Made by a program: the position numbers and the translations under genes
Shown: piece after piece, positions 36,221 to 54,696 of the stretch
Position numbering within the stretch: the first letter of the stretch is position 1
Layout of the letters: each line of letters begins with the position of its first letter
The notes under the pieces: generated by a model
What the model was told of the DNA's origin: nothing
The model's input: only the letters and a program-made list of their open reading frames with translations
Database searches by the model: none
Assembly: GCF_000829825.1 (NCBI RefSeq)
Contig: NZ_JXSL01000025.1
Coordinates: 211,183-275,182 of the forward strand
Length of the DNA: 64,000 bases
Reading direction: 5' to 3'
DNA from: Paramagnetospirillum magnetotacticum MS-1
GTDB lineage: Bacteria; Pseudomonadota; Alphaproteobacteria; Rhodospirillales; Magnetospirillaceae

Positions 36221-39030
36221 ATGGGTTGGATTGTACGGTTCATTGCGGGCAAACCGCGCGCAATAATCTTCGTCTCCGCTATTTCCATGGCCGTTGTTGC
36301 CGTTGCTGCTGCCTATGTCTGGCGGGAAATCAAGGAAGGCGACCGTCACTCCCTGTTGCAGTCGGAGGCCCATCGTCACGGCATCGGGATCATGTCCCAG
36401 ACGCTCAATGGCAATCTCATGGGGTCCGTTGCGGTTACCGGGCTTCTCGACGAGGAGGTCAAGCAGGAGGCCCTTGGACGGGGAACGCCCAACGGTCCCA
36501 GGTTGCAGGGGATGCTGGAGGGGATCGCCAAGGCCTATGACGCGCACGGCGCCTTTGTGGTCGGCCGTGACGGTGTCGTCCGCTCGTCCTGGGACAGTAG
36601 CGGCAAACCCTCCACCGGTCTGGACGTCACCTTCCGCCCCTATTACCGCATGGCCATGCAGCGAAAGGAAAATGTCTACGCCGCCGTCAGCCTGGCGCGG
36701 GGGGACCGGTCCCTTTACTTCACCGCTCCCATTCTGTCCGACAAGACCCGAGGCGGAACGGCCATCGGCGGCGTCGTGGCGCGGACCGACCTGTCGAAGA
36801 TCGATGCCTTGCTGCGTGACAAGTCCGATATCAGCCTGTTGCTGTCGCCCCAGGGCGTGGTCTTTGCCGCCAGCCGCAGCGATTGGATCGGATACCTGTC
36901 CGAAACGCCGTCGCCGCAGCAACTGGCCTCCATCCGCGAACTCAAGCAATTCGGCAATATGTTCGAAAACAAGGAGCCTTCGGTTCTGCCCTTTTCCGTC
37001 CGCGAGGACCGGGTCTTGCAGGATGGGTGGCGCTATGCGGTGGCCAGCGCCCAGGTCCAGTGGAACGACCCTTTCGGCGATTGGACGCTGGTGCTGATGG
37101 AGGATCTCTCCCGGACGGTGCCCCGCGGCGATATTGCCGCAAGAGGCGGTGCCGCGGGCCTGATCGTGGGCGTTTTGATTCTGGCCTTGCTGAACATGCT
37201 GCGCAGCCGTCACGAGCAGGAGATCTCCGCCCGGCAGGTCGCCGCCTTCGCGGCAGCGCAGCAGGTAACCGCCGAGCGCAAAGCCCAACTGGCTGCGACG
37301 GCGCTGCGTTTTCAGCAAGCCAAGACCGTGTCCGAACTGGCCGATGCTTTTTTGCGCGAGGCCCATCGGCTGATCGGGGTCCTCCAGGGCGTGGTTTACA
37401 TCAAGGCCGATGGCGGCGAGGAAATATTCCGCCTGGTGGCGCGCTATGCCGCCAGCGACGCCGTCAGGTCAGAGATCGCGCTGGGCGAGGGACTGCTGGG
37501 CCAATGCGCCGAGGAGCGCCGCACGCGGCTCATCTCAACGCCGTCCGATGGAATCTGGTCCATCGAATCGGGGCTGGGCAATGCCCATCCTTCCGCCGTG
37601 GTCATGGTCCCGGCCATGCTCAACGACGTCCTGCATGGCGTGGTCGAGGTGGCCCTGCTCCATCATCCCGACGAGGCCACGATCCGGCAATTGGAGGAGA
37701 TGGTCAACATCCTGGCCCTCAATCTGGAACTGGTGCGCAGGCACGAAAGCACCGAGGCACAACTGGAGGCGGCCTCCCTGGCCGAACGGGTCAAGGACGA
37801 GCAACTGGCCTTCCAGCAGGTGCTGGTCGACGCCATTCCCTATCCGGTGTTCTACCTGGATGCCGAGACCCGCTTTCTGGGAGCGAACCGGGCCTATGAG
37901 GAGGCTTTCGGAGTCCGCAAGCCGCAACTGATCGGCCACAGGATGATCGAGCTGGATATCTGGCCCGAAGCCGACCGGGCCGCCTTCCAGTCGGAGAACG
38001 AGGCCGTCATCGCCGCCATGGGCCGCAGCCAGAGGGAGGTGCGCATTCCTCATTCCGATGGCACGACCCGTGACGCCTTGTATTTCCTGTCTGGCTTTTG
38101 CGATGCCGGTGAGGCGCCGGGGGGGCTGGTGGGAGCCTTCATCGATATCAGCGCCATGAAGAATGCAGAGAGGGAATTGGCCCGGCTCGCCGATGCCGAC
38201 CGGTTCGCGCATCTGGCCAGGGGGCGCGAGAACCGCATTCTCGAACTGAAGCGCGAGGTCAACGCCCTGGCCAAGGATGCCGGACGGCCCGAACCCTACG
38301 GGACGGAAATGGTCGAGCCGGTGGGTGATCATGAATGGGCGCCGCACCCCGATTACGAGGGAGGAAACGGCGCCGCCGCCCGGCCCTTGAAACTGGACGA
38401 GATGATCGATCTGGGCGAATTCCAGTCTCTGTTTTCCAGTTTCTGCGAGGTGGCCGGGGTTCCGGCGGCGATTATCGATCTGCAGGGCAATGTGCTGTCG
38501 GCATCGCGCTGGCAGCCGGCATGTACCGATTTCCACCGGGTCAATTCCGACTCATGCGCCCGCTGTATCGAAAGCGACACCGAACTGGCTCTCAAGCTGC
38601 AAGATGGTGAGGACTTCACCATGTACCGGTGCAAGAACGGCATGACCGATTGCGCCTCGCCCATCATTGTCGAAGGGCGGCATTTGGCCAATGTCTTCAT
38701 CGGACAATTCCATGTTGGCGCTCCCGACCAGGCCTTCTTCCGCAACCAGGCCAGGCAGTTTGGATACGACGAGGCCGAATATATGAAGGCGGTGCTGTCG
38801 GCCCCGGTCATGGACGAAGCGCGGCTGCCCGTCATTCTGGGCTTCCTGTCGGGCTTCGCGCGTATGATCTCGACCATGTCGCTGGCCCGCCTGCGGGCCG
38901 ATGCCGCGCAAGAGGCTGTGTCGCGTCAGGCGGCCTTGCTGCGCCAGGAACGCCTGGCCGCTATGAGCCTGGCCGAGGACGCGGCGCGGCGCCAGGGGGG
39001 CGATGGCGATTCGTCCGGGGAGGCGCCGCG

Positions 39031-39034
<4 letters not shown>
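36221..39034 (+). CDS. Membrane sensor with GAF, PAS and PocR domains, no output domain
   Basis: This is a 937-residue protein. The first helix (about 13-33) and a double-Cache-like periplasmic domain (to about 305) are followed by a second helix and a coiled stretch. A GAF domain (about 365-505) and a PAS domain (about 535-650) come next. The PocR sensory domain (about 725-905) starts near [17 protein letters not shown] and has clustered cysteines ([20 protein letters not shown]). There is no kinase, cyclase or DNA-binding part. Its stop overlaps the next gene's ATG, so it probably signals through the hybrid kinase encoded there. The start has GGGGGAGA upstream. Confidence 0.85.
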
Positions 39035-43868
<4,834 letters not shown>

Positions 43869-43872
<4 letters not shown>

Positions 43873-45365
43873 CCCTGGCGCGGCCATCACTCTTACCGGT
43901 GAACGAGCCCCTGCATGTGGCGGGAATCGGCGCTTCGGCCGGTGGGCTGGAAGCCATGCTGCAAATGTTCGCGCGTCTGCGCCCCACCGGGCGCATCGCC
44001 TATGTTGTCGCCCAGCATATGGCCGATAACGGGCATACGGAGCTGGTGGTCCGGCTGATTCAACGGGAATCGGCTTTGCCGGTAGAGCTTGGCGTCTCCG
44101 GGGCGCGTCTCAAGCCCGATACGGTCCTGGTCATTCCCGCAGGCAAAGATGGCCGGGTTTTCGGCGAAACGCTGAGACTGTCCGAACCAGCCCCGGAACA
44201 TCTGTCCACCCCCTCGGTGAACGCCCTGTTCGCCTCCATCGCCGAGACCTGCCGGTCCTTTGGTCTGGGCATTATTCTGTCCGGGGCGGGGTCGGACGGC
44301 GCTGCCGGATGCCGGATGATTCGGGAGGCGGGGGGACTGACCTTGGCCCAGGACCCGGCCGAGGCCAAGTTCGACGGCATGCCTGACGCGGCCATCCGCG
44401 CCAGGCAGATCGACGAGATCATGCCGGTGGCGATGATGGGGCCGTCCCTGGCCGCGAGGTTCCCGGCGATCGCGGCTTCCGTCACGCCCGCCGTCGCGCC
44501 CCCCGCGGCCCCGCTTCCGTCCCCGGCTGACCCCGGCCCCGTGGATGAGGAGCTTCGCGATCTTCAGACGCTGGTCCGCAAGGTGTTTGAGGCCACCGGG
44601 ATCGATTTCTCCTGCTACAAGGAGGAAACCCTTTTGCGCCGCCTGGAAAAGCGCAGGTCGGTCCTGGGCATCGGGACGATGGAGGCCTATCGGGCGCTGG
44701 TCCAGCGTGATCCCGGCGAGTTGCAGGTGTTGCAACATCTGTTTCTGGTCTCGGTCTCGTCCTTCTTCCGTGACCGCGAGTCGTTTCGCGTGCTGGAACG
44801 CGCCCTGGCCGCCGCCATTGCCGAAAAGCCAGAGGGCGAACCCATCCGGGTCTGGGTGCCGGGCTGCGCCTCGGGCGAGGAGCCCTATAGTCTGGCCATC
44901 ATCTTGAACCGGCTGATTGAGGAGCGCGGGGGCAAGCATCCCATAGCCATCACCGCCACCGATCTCAATCCCGACGCATTGGCCATGGCCCGCGAGGGTC
45001 TCTACCGCAAGACGGCGTTCAAGGAGGCCGAGGATGGCCTGCGGGAGCGCTATTTCCTGCAAAGAGGACAGCATTACGAGATCCGGCCGGAGATCAAATC
45101 CTGCGTGACTTTCGAACGGCGCGACGTCCTGTCCGGGGCTCCGCCCGCCGACCTGGATCTGGTGAGTTGCCGCAACCTCTTGATCTATATGAAAAGCCAG
45201 TTGCAGGACGATCTGATCAAGGTCTTTCACCAATCCTTGCGTCCCCACGGGCTCTTGTTCATCGGCCAGTCGGAATCTCTGGGGCTGGCCGGAAACGCCC
45301 TGTTCGCCCCCATCGACCATTATCACCGGCTGTTCCGCAGGCGGTGTTCGGGGGCGGGGAGATAA
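43869..45365 (+). CDS. CheB-CheR fusion (methylesterase + methyltransferase)
   Basis: This 498-residue fusion has a CheB catalytic domain at 15-185, with Ser23 in GIGASAGG, His50 in [10 protein letters not shown] and Asp143 in [11 protein letters not shown] short Pro/Ala linker leads to a CheR methyltransferase domain at about 205-490 with [17 protein letters not shown] and the [14 protein letters not shown] segment. No receiver domain precedes CheB. Such fusions modify chemoreceptor-like or kinase-coupled sensors; here the target may be one of the flanking hybrid kinases. The ATG overlaps the previous stop by four bases. Confidence 0.93.
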
Positions 45366-45397
45366 CGTATTGTCGAGAAAGCTAAAGGCATAAGCGA

Positions 45398-48300
45398 ATG
45401 CGTGTATCGACGGTCGTCACCCTCGGAATGGGACTGGTGGTTCTGGCCAATGTCGTGCTCATTGGGCGGGTCATTTCGCCGCAATTGGACATGCAGGCCC
45501 GCGTCCAGTCGGGGATCGCCGGGCAACAGCTGATGGGCCTGGGGTTGGAGGCCGCGTCGCGCATTTCCGCCGAGCGCGGTCCCAGCAATGGCGCCCTGGG
45601 CAGCGAGCTTCCCTTGCCCCCCGAACGGACCGAGGCGCTGAAGGCCGCCCGTACCGCCACCGACGCGGCCTTGCGGCAGGTGGTGGAAAGCCTGGACAAA
45701 AGCCCTTCACTGCGTCACGGAGCCGCCGTCAGAAATTCTCTCTTCGCGGCTGGCAGCCAGTTGGAGACGGCACGGCGTCAGATTGACGCCCTGATCGCCC
45801 GTCCGCGCCCCGAGCGTGCGGATCAAGAGGTCGCGGCCGCGGTGGGCGGCATGGTCAAAGTGCTTCCCCTGATGGCGCCCGGACTGAACGTCATCGAAAC
45901 CAATCTGGCGCAGGCCGATCCCGCCCTGATCAACTATGTGACCATCTCGCGGCTATCCACCGAAATGCGCGATTTCGCCGGGCAGATCGGTTCCATCTTC
46001 ACCGCGCCTTATGTCGCCCGACGCCCTTTGACGGTCGATGAACTCGCCCAGGTCGAACGCTCGCTGGGAACCATTGCCGCCCTGGACACGCAGCTTCGGC
46101 TGGCCATCGACAAGACTGGCTCGCCCCCGGACCTCTTGGCGGCGCTGGCAACCATCGATGCCGAATTTTTCGGTGGCGGACTTCCTCTGATTCGCCGCAT
46201 TCGCGATGTGGGGCGAAGCAGCGGCGAGTATGGGATGAATGCGGCCGAGTTTGCCAAAATCTACGTGCCGCAGATGAACTCCATCCTTGGTCTTCGCGCT
46301 GCGGCCCTGGCGGCCATAGCCGACCGGATGATCCATTTGGAGCATGAGACCGACGCGACATTGCGTTTCAACCTGCTGCTGACCGTCATTGTGGTGATGT
46401 CGGTTCTGGCGTGTTTCCTGCTGATCCGCCTGCGGATGTCGCGTCCCTTGTCCCAGGTTCACCGGGCGCTGGGCCAGTTGGCGCGGGGCGAGGACCATAT
46501 GGACCTTCCCGTTGCCCGGCGCCACGACGAGATCGGCGAAGTGGTCGAGGCTCTGACCCAACTGGCCGCGGTGGTCCGGGATCGGGCCCATGAAAGCTAT
46601 GTATCGGGTCTCGTGGCCCGGATTACCGCCGATTTGCAGGCGGCCGAGGATTTCGAATCCCTGGCCCGGGGGTTGTTTTCCAATATGGCCCCGGTCATCG
46701 ATCTGGGCTTCGCGGTTTATTTCCGGTGCGACGGCGAAACAGGCGAACTTGTGGAATGCGGAGGTTATGCCCGGCACGGCGACGCGCCCGCGCGGTCGCC
46801 CAGTGACGGGCTGGTGGCCGAATGCGCCGCCGAGCGGCGGGAAATCCTGATCAGCAACCCGCCCGAGGGTTATCTGAAGATCCGCACAGGGTTGTTATCG
46901 GCTGCGCCTGGGGCCATCCTGCTTTTGCCGGTGGTCGGTGGAGACGAATGTCTCGGCGTTATCGAGATGGCGACCATGAAACCCATCGAGGGGCGTGACA
47001 GGGATGTTCTCGATGCCGTTCTGCCCGTACTGGCCATGCGCATGGAAATTCTGGCGCGCAGCGAGCGGACCCGGCAATTGCTCCTGGCCACCCAGCGCCA
47101 GGCCGGAGAACTGACCGCTCAGCAGGAACGGATTCAGGCCCTGTTATCCGAACAGGATGCCATTTTCGACAATGCCCCCATGGGCATCATGTATACCGCT
47201 TCGGGCCGTATCCAGCGCGCCAATCCGGCCATGGCCGAACTGCTGGGCTATACGGTGGAGTCCATGAAGGGGCTTGAGGCTTCGCGGCTTTTCGCCACCG
47301 CCGACAGCTACCGGGAGTTCGGCGGACTGGTCGCTCCCAAGCTGGGGGCGGGCGAGGGCATTCATCAGGAATGGGATCTGATCCGGGGCGACGGACAGCT
47401 CTTCAGCGCCATGATTTCCGCCAAGGGCGTGCGGCTGGAAGGGCTCGAGCGGGCCTCAATCTGGATCGTCGAGGACATCACCGAGCGCAAGCGTCTGGAG
47501 CGCGAGATGCGCGAGAGCGGCGAGCGCCTGCGCCGTATCTTGGAAAACAGCCCGGCGGGTGTGTCCATCAATACCGAAGACGGACACTCCCTCTTCTCCA
47601 ATCAGAGAATGGCGGAAATGCTGGCGACGACCCCGGAGGAACTGAGCCACCGCAGCGCCACGGAATTCTGGTTCGACCCGACGGACCGCCAGGAGTTCAT
47701 CGCGACCTTGCGCCGCGACGGCTATGTGCGCGACTACCAGTCGCGGTTCGTGCGCGCCGACGGAACTCCCATCACGGTCCTTCTCGCCTCGGCGCTAACC
47801 GAATTCGCCGATGGCCGCTATCTGGTAAGCTGGGCCTACGACATCACCGAACGCCAGAAGGCCGAGGACGCGGTGCGTTTCGCCGGAGCGGAACAGCAAG
47901 CCATCTTCGAGGCCGCCACGGTGGGCATCGCCTTCCTCAAGAACCGGGTCATCGTGCGGGGCAATCCGCAACTGGACAGGCTGTTCGGTTACGAGCCGGG
48001 CGAGCTTGTGGGCCAGTCCACCCGCATCTGGTTCCCCGACGACGAATCCTTCGCCGATGTGGGCGACGCCTACGAGGCCCTGTCGCGCGGCGAAGTCCAT
48101 CAGCGCGAACAATGCTATGTCCGCAAGGACGGAACCCGCTTCTGGTGCCGGATCAGCGGCAGCGCTATCGATCCCTCCGATCTGTCGCGTGGCGCGGTCT
48201 GGATGCTTGAAGACGTGACCGATGCCCGCGCGGCCGCCGAGGCCTTGGCGAAGGCCAGGGATGTGGCCGAGGACGCCGCCAAGACCAAGAGCGACTTCCT

Positions 48301-50428
48301 GGCCAATATGAGCCACGAAATCCGAACCCCCATGAACGCCATCATCGGCATGAGCCATCTGGCCCTGAAGACCGAGCTTAATCCCCGCCAGCGCGACTAT
48401 GTGAAGAAGATCCAACAATCGGGGCAGCATCTGCTGGGGATCATCAACGACATCTTGGACTTTTCCAAGATCGAGGCGGGTAAGCTGGAGGTGGAGGTCA
48501 CCGAGGTCCATCTGGATAAGGTGCTGGAGAATGTGGGCAACCTCATTTCCGACAAGGCCTCGGCCAAGGGGCTGGAGCTTCTGTTCGACCTGGGGGCCGG
48601 TGTTCCCCTCGATCTGATGGGCGATTCCCTGCGCCTGGGTCAGGTGCTGATCAATTACGCCAACAACGCGGTCAAGTTCACCGAGGAAGGCGAGATCGTC
48701 GTGGCGGTGCGCCTGCTGGAGGATCTGGGCGCGGAGGTCATGCTGCGCTTCGAGGTCAGGGATACCGGTATCGGCCTGACCGAGGAGCAGAAGGCACGCC
48801 TGTTCCAAAGCTTCCAGCAGGCCGACACCTCTACCACCCGTAAATTCGGCGGCACCGGGCTGGGCCTGGCCATCTCCAAGAAGCTGGCCGAGCTGATGGG
48901 CGGCGAGGTCGGCGTCGACAGCGTCCCCGGAGAAGGCTCCACCTTCTGGTTCACCGCCCGTATGGGCAAGGGCAAGCCGCGTGCCCCTTTGCTGCCCGAA
49001 CCCGAACTGGTGGGACGGCGCATGCTGGTGGTGGACGACAACGAGAATGCCCGCGCCGTTCTGGTCGATATGCTGAGTTCCATGTCCTTCGAGGTTGATA
49101 GTGTCGAGGGCGGTGCGGCGGCCATCGACGCCATCCGCGAGGCCATGCTGGACCAGCCTTACGAGGTGGTGTTCCTGGACTGGCAGATGCCCGGCATGGA
49201 CGGGCTGGAGGTGGCCGAGCGCATCCACGACATCCGGCTGCCCTTCCCGCCCCATCTGATCATGGTGACCGCCTATGGCCGCGAGGAGATCATCAAGGGC
49301 GCCCAGGCCGCCGATATCGGCGAGGTACTGGTCAAACCGGTCAATCCGGCCGCCCTCTTCGACAGCATCATGCGGGTCTTCGCTTCCGACGACAGGCGCT
49401 CGGAAGAAGACGAGGGGACCGAGGGCGGCACGGTGGATGTTTCCGGCCTGAAGGGCGTGCGGGTTCTGCTGGTCGAAGACAACGAGCTCAACCAGGAAGT
49501 GGCCAGCGAAATTCTCGGCGATGCCGGGCTGGTGGTGGACATCGCCGCCAACGGCCAGATCGCGGTGGATAAGGCCAAAACCGGGCACTACGACCTGATC
49601 CTGATGGACATGCAGATGCCGGTCATGGACGGCGTTACCGCCACCCGCGAGATTCGCGCCATGGGCTTTCAGGACCTGCCCATCATCGCCATGACCGCCA
49701 ATGCCATGCAGGCCGACCGGGAAAAGTGCCTGGAAGCCGGGATGAACGATCATATCGCCAAACCCATCGACCCCGATTCCATGTTCGCCACCATGATGAA
49801 ATGGCTGGGACGCCAGCCCGTGGCCGTGGCCGCGCCAGCGGCCAGCCCGGATGAGGCCGTGGCCGTCATCGCCCGTCTGCGCGCCCTTCTGGCCGACAGC
49901 GATCCGGAAGCCGAGGAACTGGTCGAGGCCCATGGGGATCTGCTGCGCGGCCTTTTGGGCAAGAAGGCCGACCGCTTCGCCGCCCTGGTGAGCGGTTACG
50001 ACTTCGACAAGGCGTTGAAGCTGCTGCCCGCCGAGGCCAAGGAAGACGGCCGCCGGAACCTTCCCGAGATCGATCCCGATATCTTCGATTTCGAGGTTAT
50101 GGGCTCCATCTACAAATGGGATCTGGAGCGGTTGAGGCCCATTCTGGCCGGGTTCCTCGACGATGCGGCGGCCAAGGTGGCGAAGATCGAGGCGGCCCAG
50201 CCCGAAGATACGGCCTTGCGCGAGATCGCCCATGGGCTGAAAGGCGCGGCCAATACCGCCGGGGCGATCCGTCTGGGGCGTCTTGCCGCCGATATGGAAT
50301 CCTCGGCCAAGGCCGATAATACGGCCGCATTGGCCATGCTCGCTCCCCTAATGGCTCCCACCCTGGACGAGCTTAAGGGGGCGCTTGCTCCCTTCTTGTC
50401 CTCCGTAACCGAAAAGGCTTCTTCATGA
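45398..50428 (+). CDS. Hybrid sensor histidine kinase (NIT-like sensor, HAMP-GAF-PAS-HK-REC-REC-Hpt)
   Basis: This is a 1676-residue kinase. Helices near 5-27 and 325-345 flank a large helical periplasmic domain with [17 protein letters not shown], similar to nitrate/nitrite-sensing (NIT) domains. HAMP, GAF (about 410-545) and three PAS domains (about 585-700, 710-825, 835-950) follow. HisKA has His973, the HATPase domain has GTGLGLAIS, the receivers carry Asp1261 (FLDWQMP) and Asp1404 (LMDMQMP), and the Hpt domain has His1612 ([11 protein letters not shown]). Its plan matches the kinase at 39031, but the periplasmic sensor differs. The gap to the CheB-CheR gene is 32 bases. Confidence 0.95.
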   Translation: MRVSTVVTLGMGLVVLANVVLIGRVISPQLDMQARVQSGIAGQQLMGLGLEAASRISAERGPSNGALGSELPLPPERTEALKAARTATDAALRQVVESLDKSPSLRHGAAVRNSLFAAGSQLETARRQIDALIARPRPERADQEVAAAVGGMVKVLPLMAPGLNVIETNLAQADPALINYVTISRLSTEMRDFAGQIGSIFTAPYVARRPLTVDELAQVERSLGTIAALDTQLRLAIDKTGSPPDLLAALATIDAEFFGGGLPLIRRIRDVGRSSGEYGMNAAEFAKIYVPQMNSILGLRAAALAAIADRMIHLEHETDATLRFNLLLTVIVVMSVLACFLLIRLRMSRPLSQVHRALGQLARGEDHMDLPVARRHDEIGEVVEALTQLAAVVRDRAHESYVSGLVARITADLQAAEDFESLARGLFSNMAPVIDLGFAVYFRCDGETGELVECGGYARHGDAPARSPSDGLVAECAAERREILISNPPEGYLKIRTGLLSAAPGAILLLPVVGGDECLGVIEMATMKPIEGRDRDVLDAVLPVLAMRMEILARSERTRQLLLATQRQAGELTAQQERIQALLSEQDAIFDNAPMGIMYTASGRIQRANPAMAELLGYTVESMKGLEASRLFATADSYREFGGLVAPKLGAGEGIHQEWDLIRGDGQLFSAMISAKGVRLEGLERASIWIVEDITERKRLEREMRESGERLRRILENSPAGVSINTEDGHSLFSNQRMAEMLATTPEELSHRSATEFWFDPTDRQEFIATLRRDGYVRDYQSRFVRADGTPITVLLASALTEFADGRYLVSWAYDITERQKAEDAVRFAGAEQQAIFEAATVGIAFLKNRVIVRGNPQLDRLFGYEPGELVGQSTRIWFPDDESFADVGDAYEALSRGEVHQREQCYVRKDGTRFWCRISGSAIDPSDLSRGAVWMLEDVTDARAAAEALAKARDVAEDAAKTKSDFLANMSHEIRTPMNAIIGMSHLALKTELNPRQRDYVKKIQQSGQHLLGIINDILDFSKIEAGKLEVEVTEVHLDKVLENVGNLISDKASAKGLELLFDLGAGVPLDLMGDSLRLGQVLINYANNAVKFTEEGEIVVAVRLLEDLGAEVMLRFEVRDTGIGLTEEQKARLFQSFQQADTSTTRKFGGTGLGLAISKKLAELMGGEVGVDSVPGEGSTFWFTARMGKGKPRAPLLPEPELVGRRMLVVDDNENARAVLVDMLSSMSFEVDSVEGGAAAIDAIREAMLDQPYEVVFLDWQMPGMDGLEVAERIHDIRLPFPPHLIMVTAYGREEIIKGAQAADIGEVLVKPVNPAALFDSIMRVFASDDRRSEEDEGTEGGTVDVSGLKGVRVLLVEDNELNQEVASEILGDAGLVVDIAANGQIAVDKAKTGHYDLILMDMQMPVMDGVTATREIRAMGFQDLPIIAMTANAMQADREKCLEAGMNDHIAKPIDPDSMFATMMKWLGRQPVAVAAPAASPDEAVAVIARLRALLADSDPEAEELVEAHGDLLRGLLGKKADRFAALVSGYDFDKALKLLPAEAKEDGRRNLPEIDPDIFDFEVMGSIYKWDLERLRPILAGFLDDAAAKVAKIEAAQPEDTALREIAHGLKGAANTAGAIRLGRLAADMESSAKADNTAALAMLAPLMAPTLDELKGALAPFLSSVTEKASS
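48285..48324 (+). repeat. 40-bp exact repeat shared with first hybrid kinase
   Basis: Second copy of the exact 40-base repeat described at 41672-41711, at the matching place (H-box) of the paralogous kinase gene. Confidence 0.9.
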
Positions 50429-50831
50429 GCGAATCCGAATTGCGCCGGATCAAGGTGCTGCTGGTCGATGACGAGCCCTTCATTCGGCTGACCATCCGCC
50501 AGATACTCATACAGATCGGCATTCCGCCGTCCAACGTCTACGAAGCGGAAAACGTCAAGGCGGCGGTCGGTGAAACCCTGCGTGTCCGCCCCTCCGTGGT
50601 GCTGTGCGATATCCATATGCCGGGCGATGACGGTTTCGCCTATGTGGCGACGCTGCGAACGGCGCCCCTGCCCGATGTGGCGGCCATTCCGGTGGTCATG
50701 CTGACCTCGGATTCGGGCGAGGAAGCGGTGATGACCGCCAAGGGCCACAAGGTCGCGGGATATCTGGTCAAGCCGGTCTCCATCGGCGCCGTCAAAAAAG
50801 CTATCGAACGTGCCCTGAAGGTGATCTTGCC

Positions 50832-50835
<4 letters not shown>
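50425..50835 (+). CDS. Single-domain response regulator (CheY-like)
   Basis: This 136-residue receiver has the acidic pair [10 protein letters not shown], phosphoacceptor Asp62 in [13 protein letters not shown], and Lys in YLVKPVS. With no output domain, it likely shuttles phosphate or binds a partner such as a motor or the HD-GYP protein. It overlaps both neighbours by ATGA, so it is translated with the hybrid kinase before it and the HD-GYP gene after it. Confidence 0.94.
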
Positions 50836-51971
<1,136 letters not shown>

Positions 51972-51983
51972 TATCTCTCTTAG

Positions 51984-54686
51984 TCATGCGCCTTCAGGTT
52001 CGGGAGCCACTTGCGCGACAGCGGGCAGCGGCAGGCGGATGACGATGGCGGTGCCCGCGCCGTGCAGGCCGGATTCCGCCCGGATCGATCCGCCATGGGC
52101 CTCGACGATGCCCCGGCAGATTGCCAGGCCCAGGCCGGTTCCGGCGGCTTGGCTGTCCGTCTGGCTGACCCGGTAGAACATATCGAACACTTTCTCGCGA
52201 TCGGCTTCGGGGATGCCCGGCCCCTGGTCGGCCACCTCCACCGAGATATGGTCATGGGCCTTCTTGGCCCAGACCTTGATAGCGGTGCCGGGGCCGGAAT
52301 ATTTGCAGGCATTGTCCAGCAGGTTGAAAAAAACCTGCCCCAGCAGCACGGCATCGACGCAGAGCAGCGGAATTTCCGGGTCAATCTCCACCTTGACCGT
52401 GTGGGAGCGGGTCAGGCGCGCCGCCCGCTCCACCGCGCCGCCGACGATATCGCCAAGATCGGCCCAGTCGATGCGGGGCTTGAGCGTGCCGCTGCCCAGC
52501 CGGGTCATGTCCAGCAGGTTCTGGACAAAGCGGTTGAGGCGTTCGGCCTCGTCCTGGATGGTCTGGGCCAGTTCGTGGCGGTTGTCGGGGCTTAACGCCT
52601 CGTCATAGGTGATCAGGCTGCTGGCCGCTCCCATGATGGAAACCAGCGGTGTGCGCAGGTCGTGAGACAATGACGACAGCAGGGCCGAGCGCAGGCGTTC
52701 GCGCTCGGTCGCCACCCGCGCCGTCTCGATATCGGAGACCAAGGTGGTGCGTTCGATGGCCACCGCCGCCTGATCGGCCAGGGTTTCCAGCAGGCGCATC
52801 TGCTCCGGGCTGGGCAGGTCGGCATCCTCGCTCATCTGCACGCCCAGCACGCCCACCGGCCCGCGAGCCGTCTTCAGCGGCAGGAACAGCCATAGGGCGG
52901 CGGGCAGGGTGGCCGAGCCGCGCCCGGCGGGCTTTTCGTGCGCCCAGGCCCAATCGGCGGCGGCCGAGGATTTGTCGTCGATCTGATCCTCGGGCGGATA
53001 GCCGGCGGCGACGGCCAGACGGCCTTCCACGGGCAGCAAGACCAGGGACTTGCCCCGGATGGTGTCGGCCACATGGTGGACCACCGCCCACAGCACATCG
53101 TCCTGGGTGGCCGCCGCCGTCACCTTGCGGCCGAAATCATAGAGATTTCCCGTCCGCCGGGCGCTTTCCCGGCTGGCGTGGACCTGGGTGCGCAGACGGC
53201 TCGCCATGCCTGAGACGATGAAGGCGGCGATCAGGAAAAACACCAGGGTCAGCAGATTCTGCACGTCCGATACCGCGAAGGTGAAACGCGGCTCGGTGAA
53301 GAAGAAGTTGAAGGCGAAGAAGCTGGCGAGCGAGGCCAGGATGGCGGGGTGAAGGCCGAAGCGCATGGCCACCACCATCACCGCCAACAGATAGGCCACG
53401 GAAATACTGGCGACCGGCAGCCAGGGATCGATGGCGAAGCCCAATCCCGTGGCAATGGCGGCCGCCAGCAGGGCGACGGCAAGGCCCAGCCAGTCCCGCT
53501 CGTCGGTCGGGATCTGGACGACGGAGCGCCGCGTCTTGGATTTCGCTTCGCCGTCGCTTCCCACCACCAGGATGTTCAGCGCGCCGCCCCTCTCCACCAG
53601 ACGGTCGGTCACCGTGGCGGTGAAATGGTCGAGCAGGCCCAGGCGTCGGGGGCGGCCCACCACGATCTGGGTGGCGTTGCGCTCGGTGGCGAAAGCGAGA
53701 ATGGTGGTGACCACGTCCTCGCCCTGCAGCGTCACCGTCTCGCCGCCCAACTGAACGGCAAGGCGCATGGCCTCGGCCACCCGGTCCTTGTCGGCCTCTG
53801 ACGCCGACAGGGTGCGGGTGGTCTCCACGGTGACCGCCACCCAGGCGGCGCCGCGCCGGTCGGCGGTGCGCTTGGCGACGCGGACCAGACGGCCGGAATC
53901 CATGCGCTCGTCGATGCAGACCAGAATGCGCTCACGCGTCGGCCAGGGGCCAGCGATGGCGTGGGAGCGCATATAGTCGACCATCTGGGCGTCCACCCGC
54001 TCGGCGGCATGGCGAAGCGCCATCTCGCGCAGGGCCGTCAGATTGCCGGGCGAGAAGAAGTTGTGGACGGCGCGCCGGGCCTGTTCCGGCACATAGACCT
54101 TACCCTCGTTCAGGCGCTTGATCAGATCTTCGGGGGGCAGATCGATCAGCTCGATCTCATCGGCCCCGGCCAAGACGCTGTCGGGCAGGGTTTCCCGGAC
54201 CTTGACCCCGGAAATCTGCTCGACCACGTCGTTCAGGCTTTCCAGATGCTGGATGTTCAAGGTGGCGTAGACGTTGATGCCCGTGCTTAAGACCTCCTCC
54301 ACGTCCTGCCAGCGCTTTAAGTGGCGCGAGCCCGGCACGTTGGTATGGGCCAACTCGTCCACCAGGGCGATGGCGGGGCGGCGCTGCAAAAGCGCGTCCA
54401 GATCCATCTCGCGGAAGGCGTGGCCCCGGTATTCCACATGGCGGGGCGCCAGCACCTCCAGGCCCTTGACCAGGCCTTCGGTCTCCTTGCGGCCATGGGT
54501 CTCGACCACGCCCGCCGCCACGTCGATGCCGTCCTTGAGGCGCTCGTGGGCGGCGCACAGCATGGCATAGGTCTTTCCCACGCCGGGCGCTGCGCCGAGG
54601 AAGATCTTCAGGCGTCCGCGCCCCTCCCGCCGGGCTTGGGCGAGAAGGGCGTCGGGATTGGGGCGTTGTTCGTTATCGATGGCCAT
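51984..54686 (-). CDS. kdpD: Osmosensitive K+ channel histidine kinase KdpD
   Basis: This 900-residue sensor has an N-terminal KdpD domain with Walker A GAAPGVGKTYAML and DELAHTNVPGSRH. A USP-like domain follows (about 250-370). Four transmembrane helices lie around 400-500, and a GAF-like region precedes the HisKA H-box (SSLSHDLRTPLVSIMG). The HATPase domain has NLLDNACKYS, DQGPGIPE and GTGLGLAI. It senses potassium limitation and turgor and would normally phosphorylate KdpE. No kdpE follows here; the next gene is convergent. It lies 10 bases after kdpC. Confidence 0.97.
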   Translation of the reverse strand: MAIDNEQRPNPDALLAQARREGRGRLKIFLGAAPGVGKTYAMLCAAHERLKDGIDVAAGVVETHGRKETEGLVKGLEVLAPRHVEYRGHAFREMDLDALLQRRPAIALVDELAHTNVPGSRHLKRWQDVEEVLSTGINVYATLNIQHLESLNDVVEQISGVKVRETLPDSVLAGADEIELIDLPPEDLIKRLNEGKVYVPEQARRAVHNFFSPGNLTALREMALRHAAERVDAQMVDYMRSHAIAGPWPTRERILVCIDERMDSGRLVRVAKRTADRRGAAWVAVTVETTRTLSASEADKDRVAEAMRLAVQLGGETVTLQGEDVVTTILAFATERNATQIVVGRPRRLGLLDHFTATVTDRLVERGGALNILVVGSDGEAKSKTRRSVVQIPTDERDWLGLAVALLAAAIATGLGFAIDPWLPVASISVAYLLAVMVVAMRFGLHPAILASLASFFAFNFFFTEPRFTFAVSDVQNLLTLVFFLIAAFIVSGMASRLRTQVHASRESARRTGNLYDFGRKVTAAATQDDVLWAVVHHVADTIRGKSLVLLPVEGRLAVAAGYPPEDQIDDKSSAAADWAWAHEKPAGRGSATLPAALWLFLPLKTARGPVGVLGVQMSEDADLPSPEQMRLLETLADQAAVAIERTTLVSDIETARVATERERLRSALLSSLSHDLRTPLVSIMGAASSLITYDEALSPDNRHELAQTIQDEAERLNRFVQNLLDMTRLGSGTLKPRIDWADLGDIVGGAVERAARLTRSHTVKVEIDPEIPLLCVDAVLLGQVFFNLLDNACKYSGPGTAIKVWAKKAHDHISVEVADQGPGIPEADREKVFDMFYRVSQTDSQAAGTGLGLAICRGIVEAHGGSIRAESGLHGAGTAIVIRLPLPAVAQVAPEPEGA

Positions 54687-54696
54687 GCCGACTACT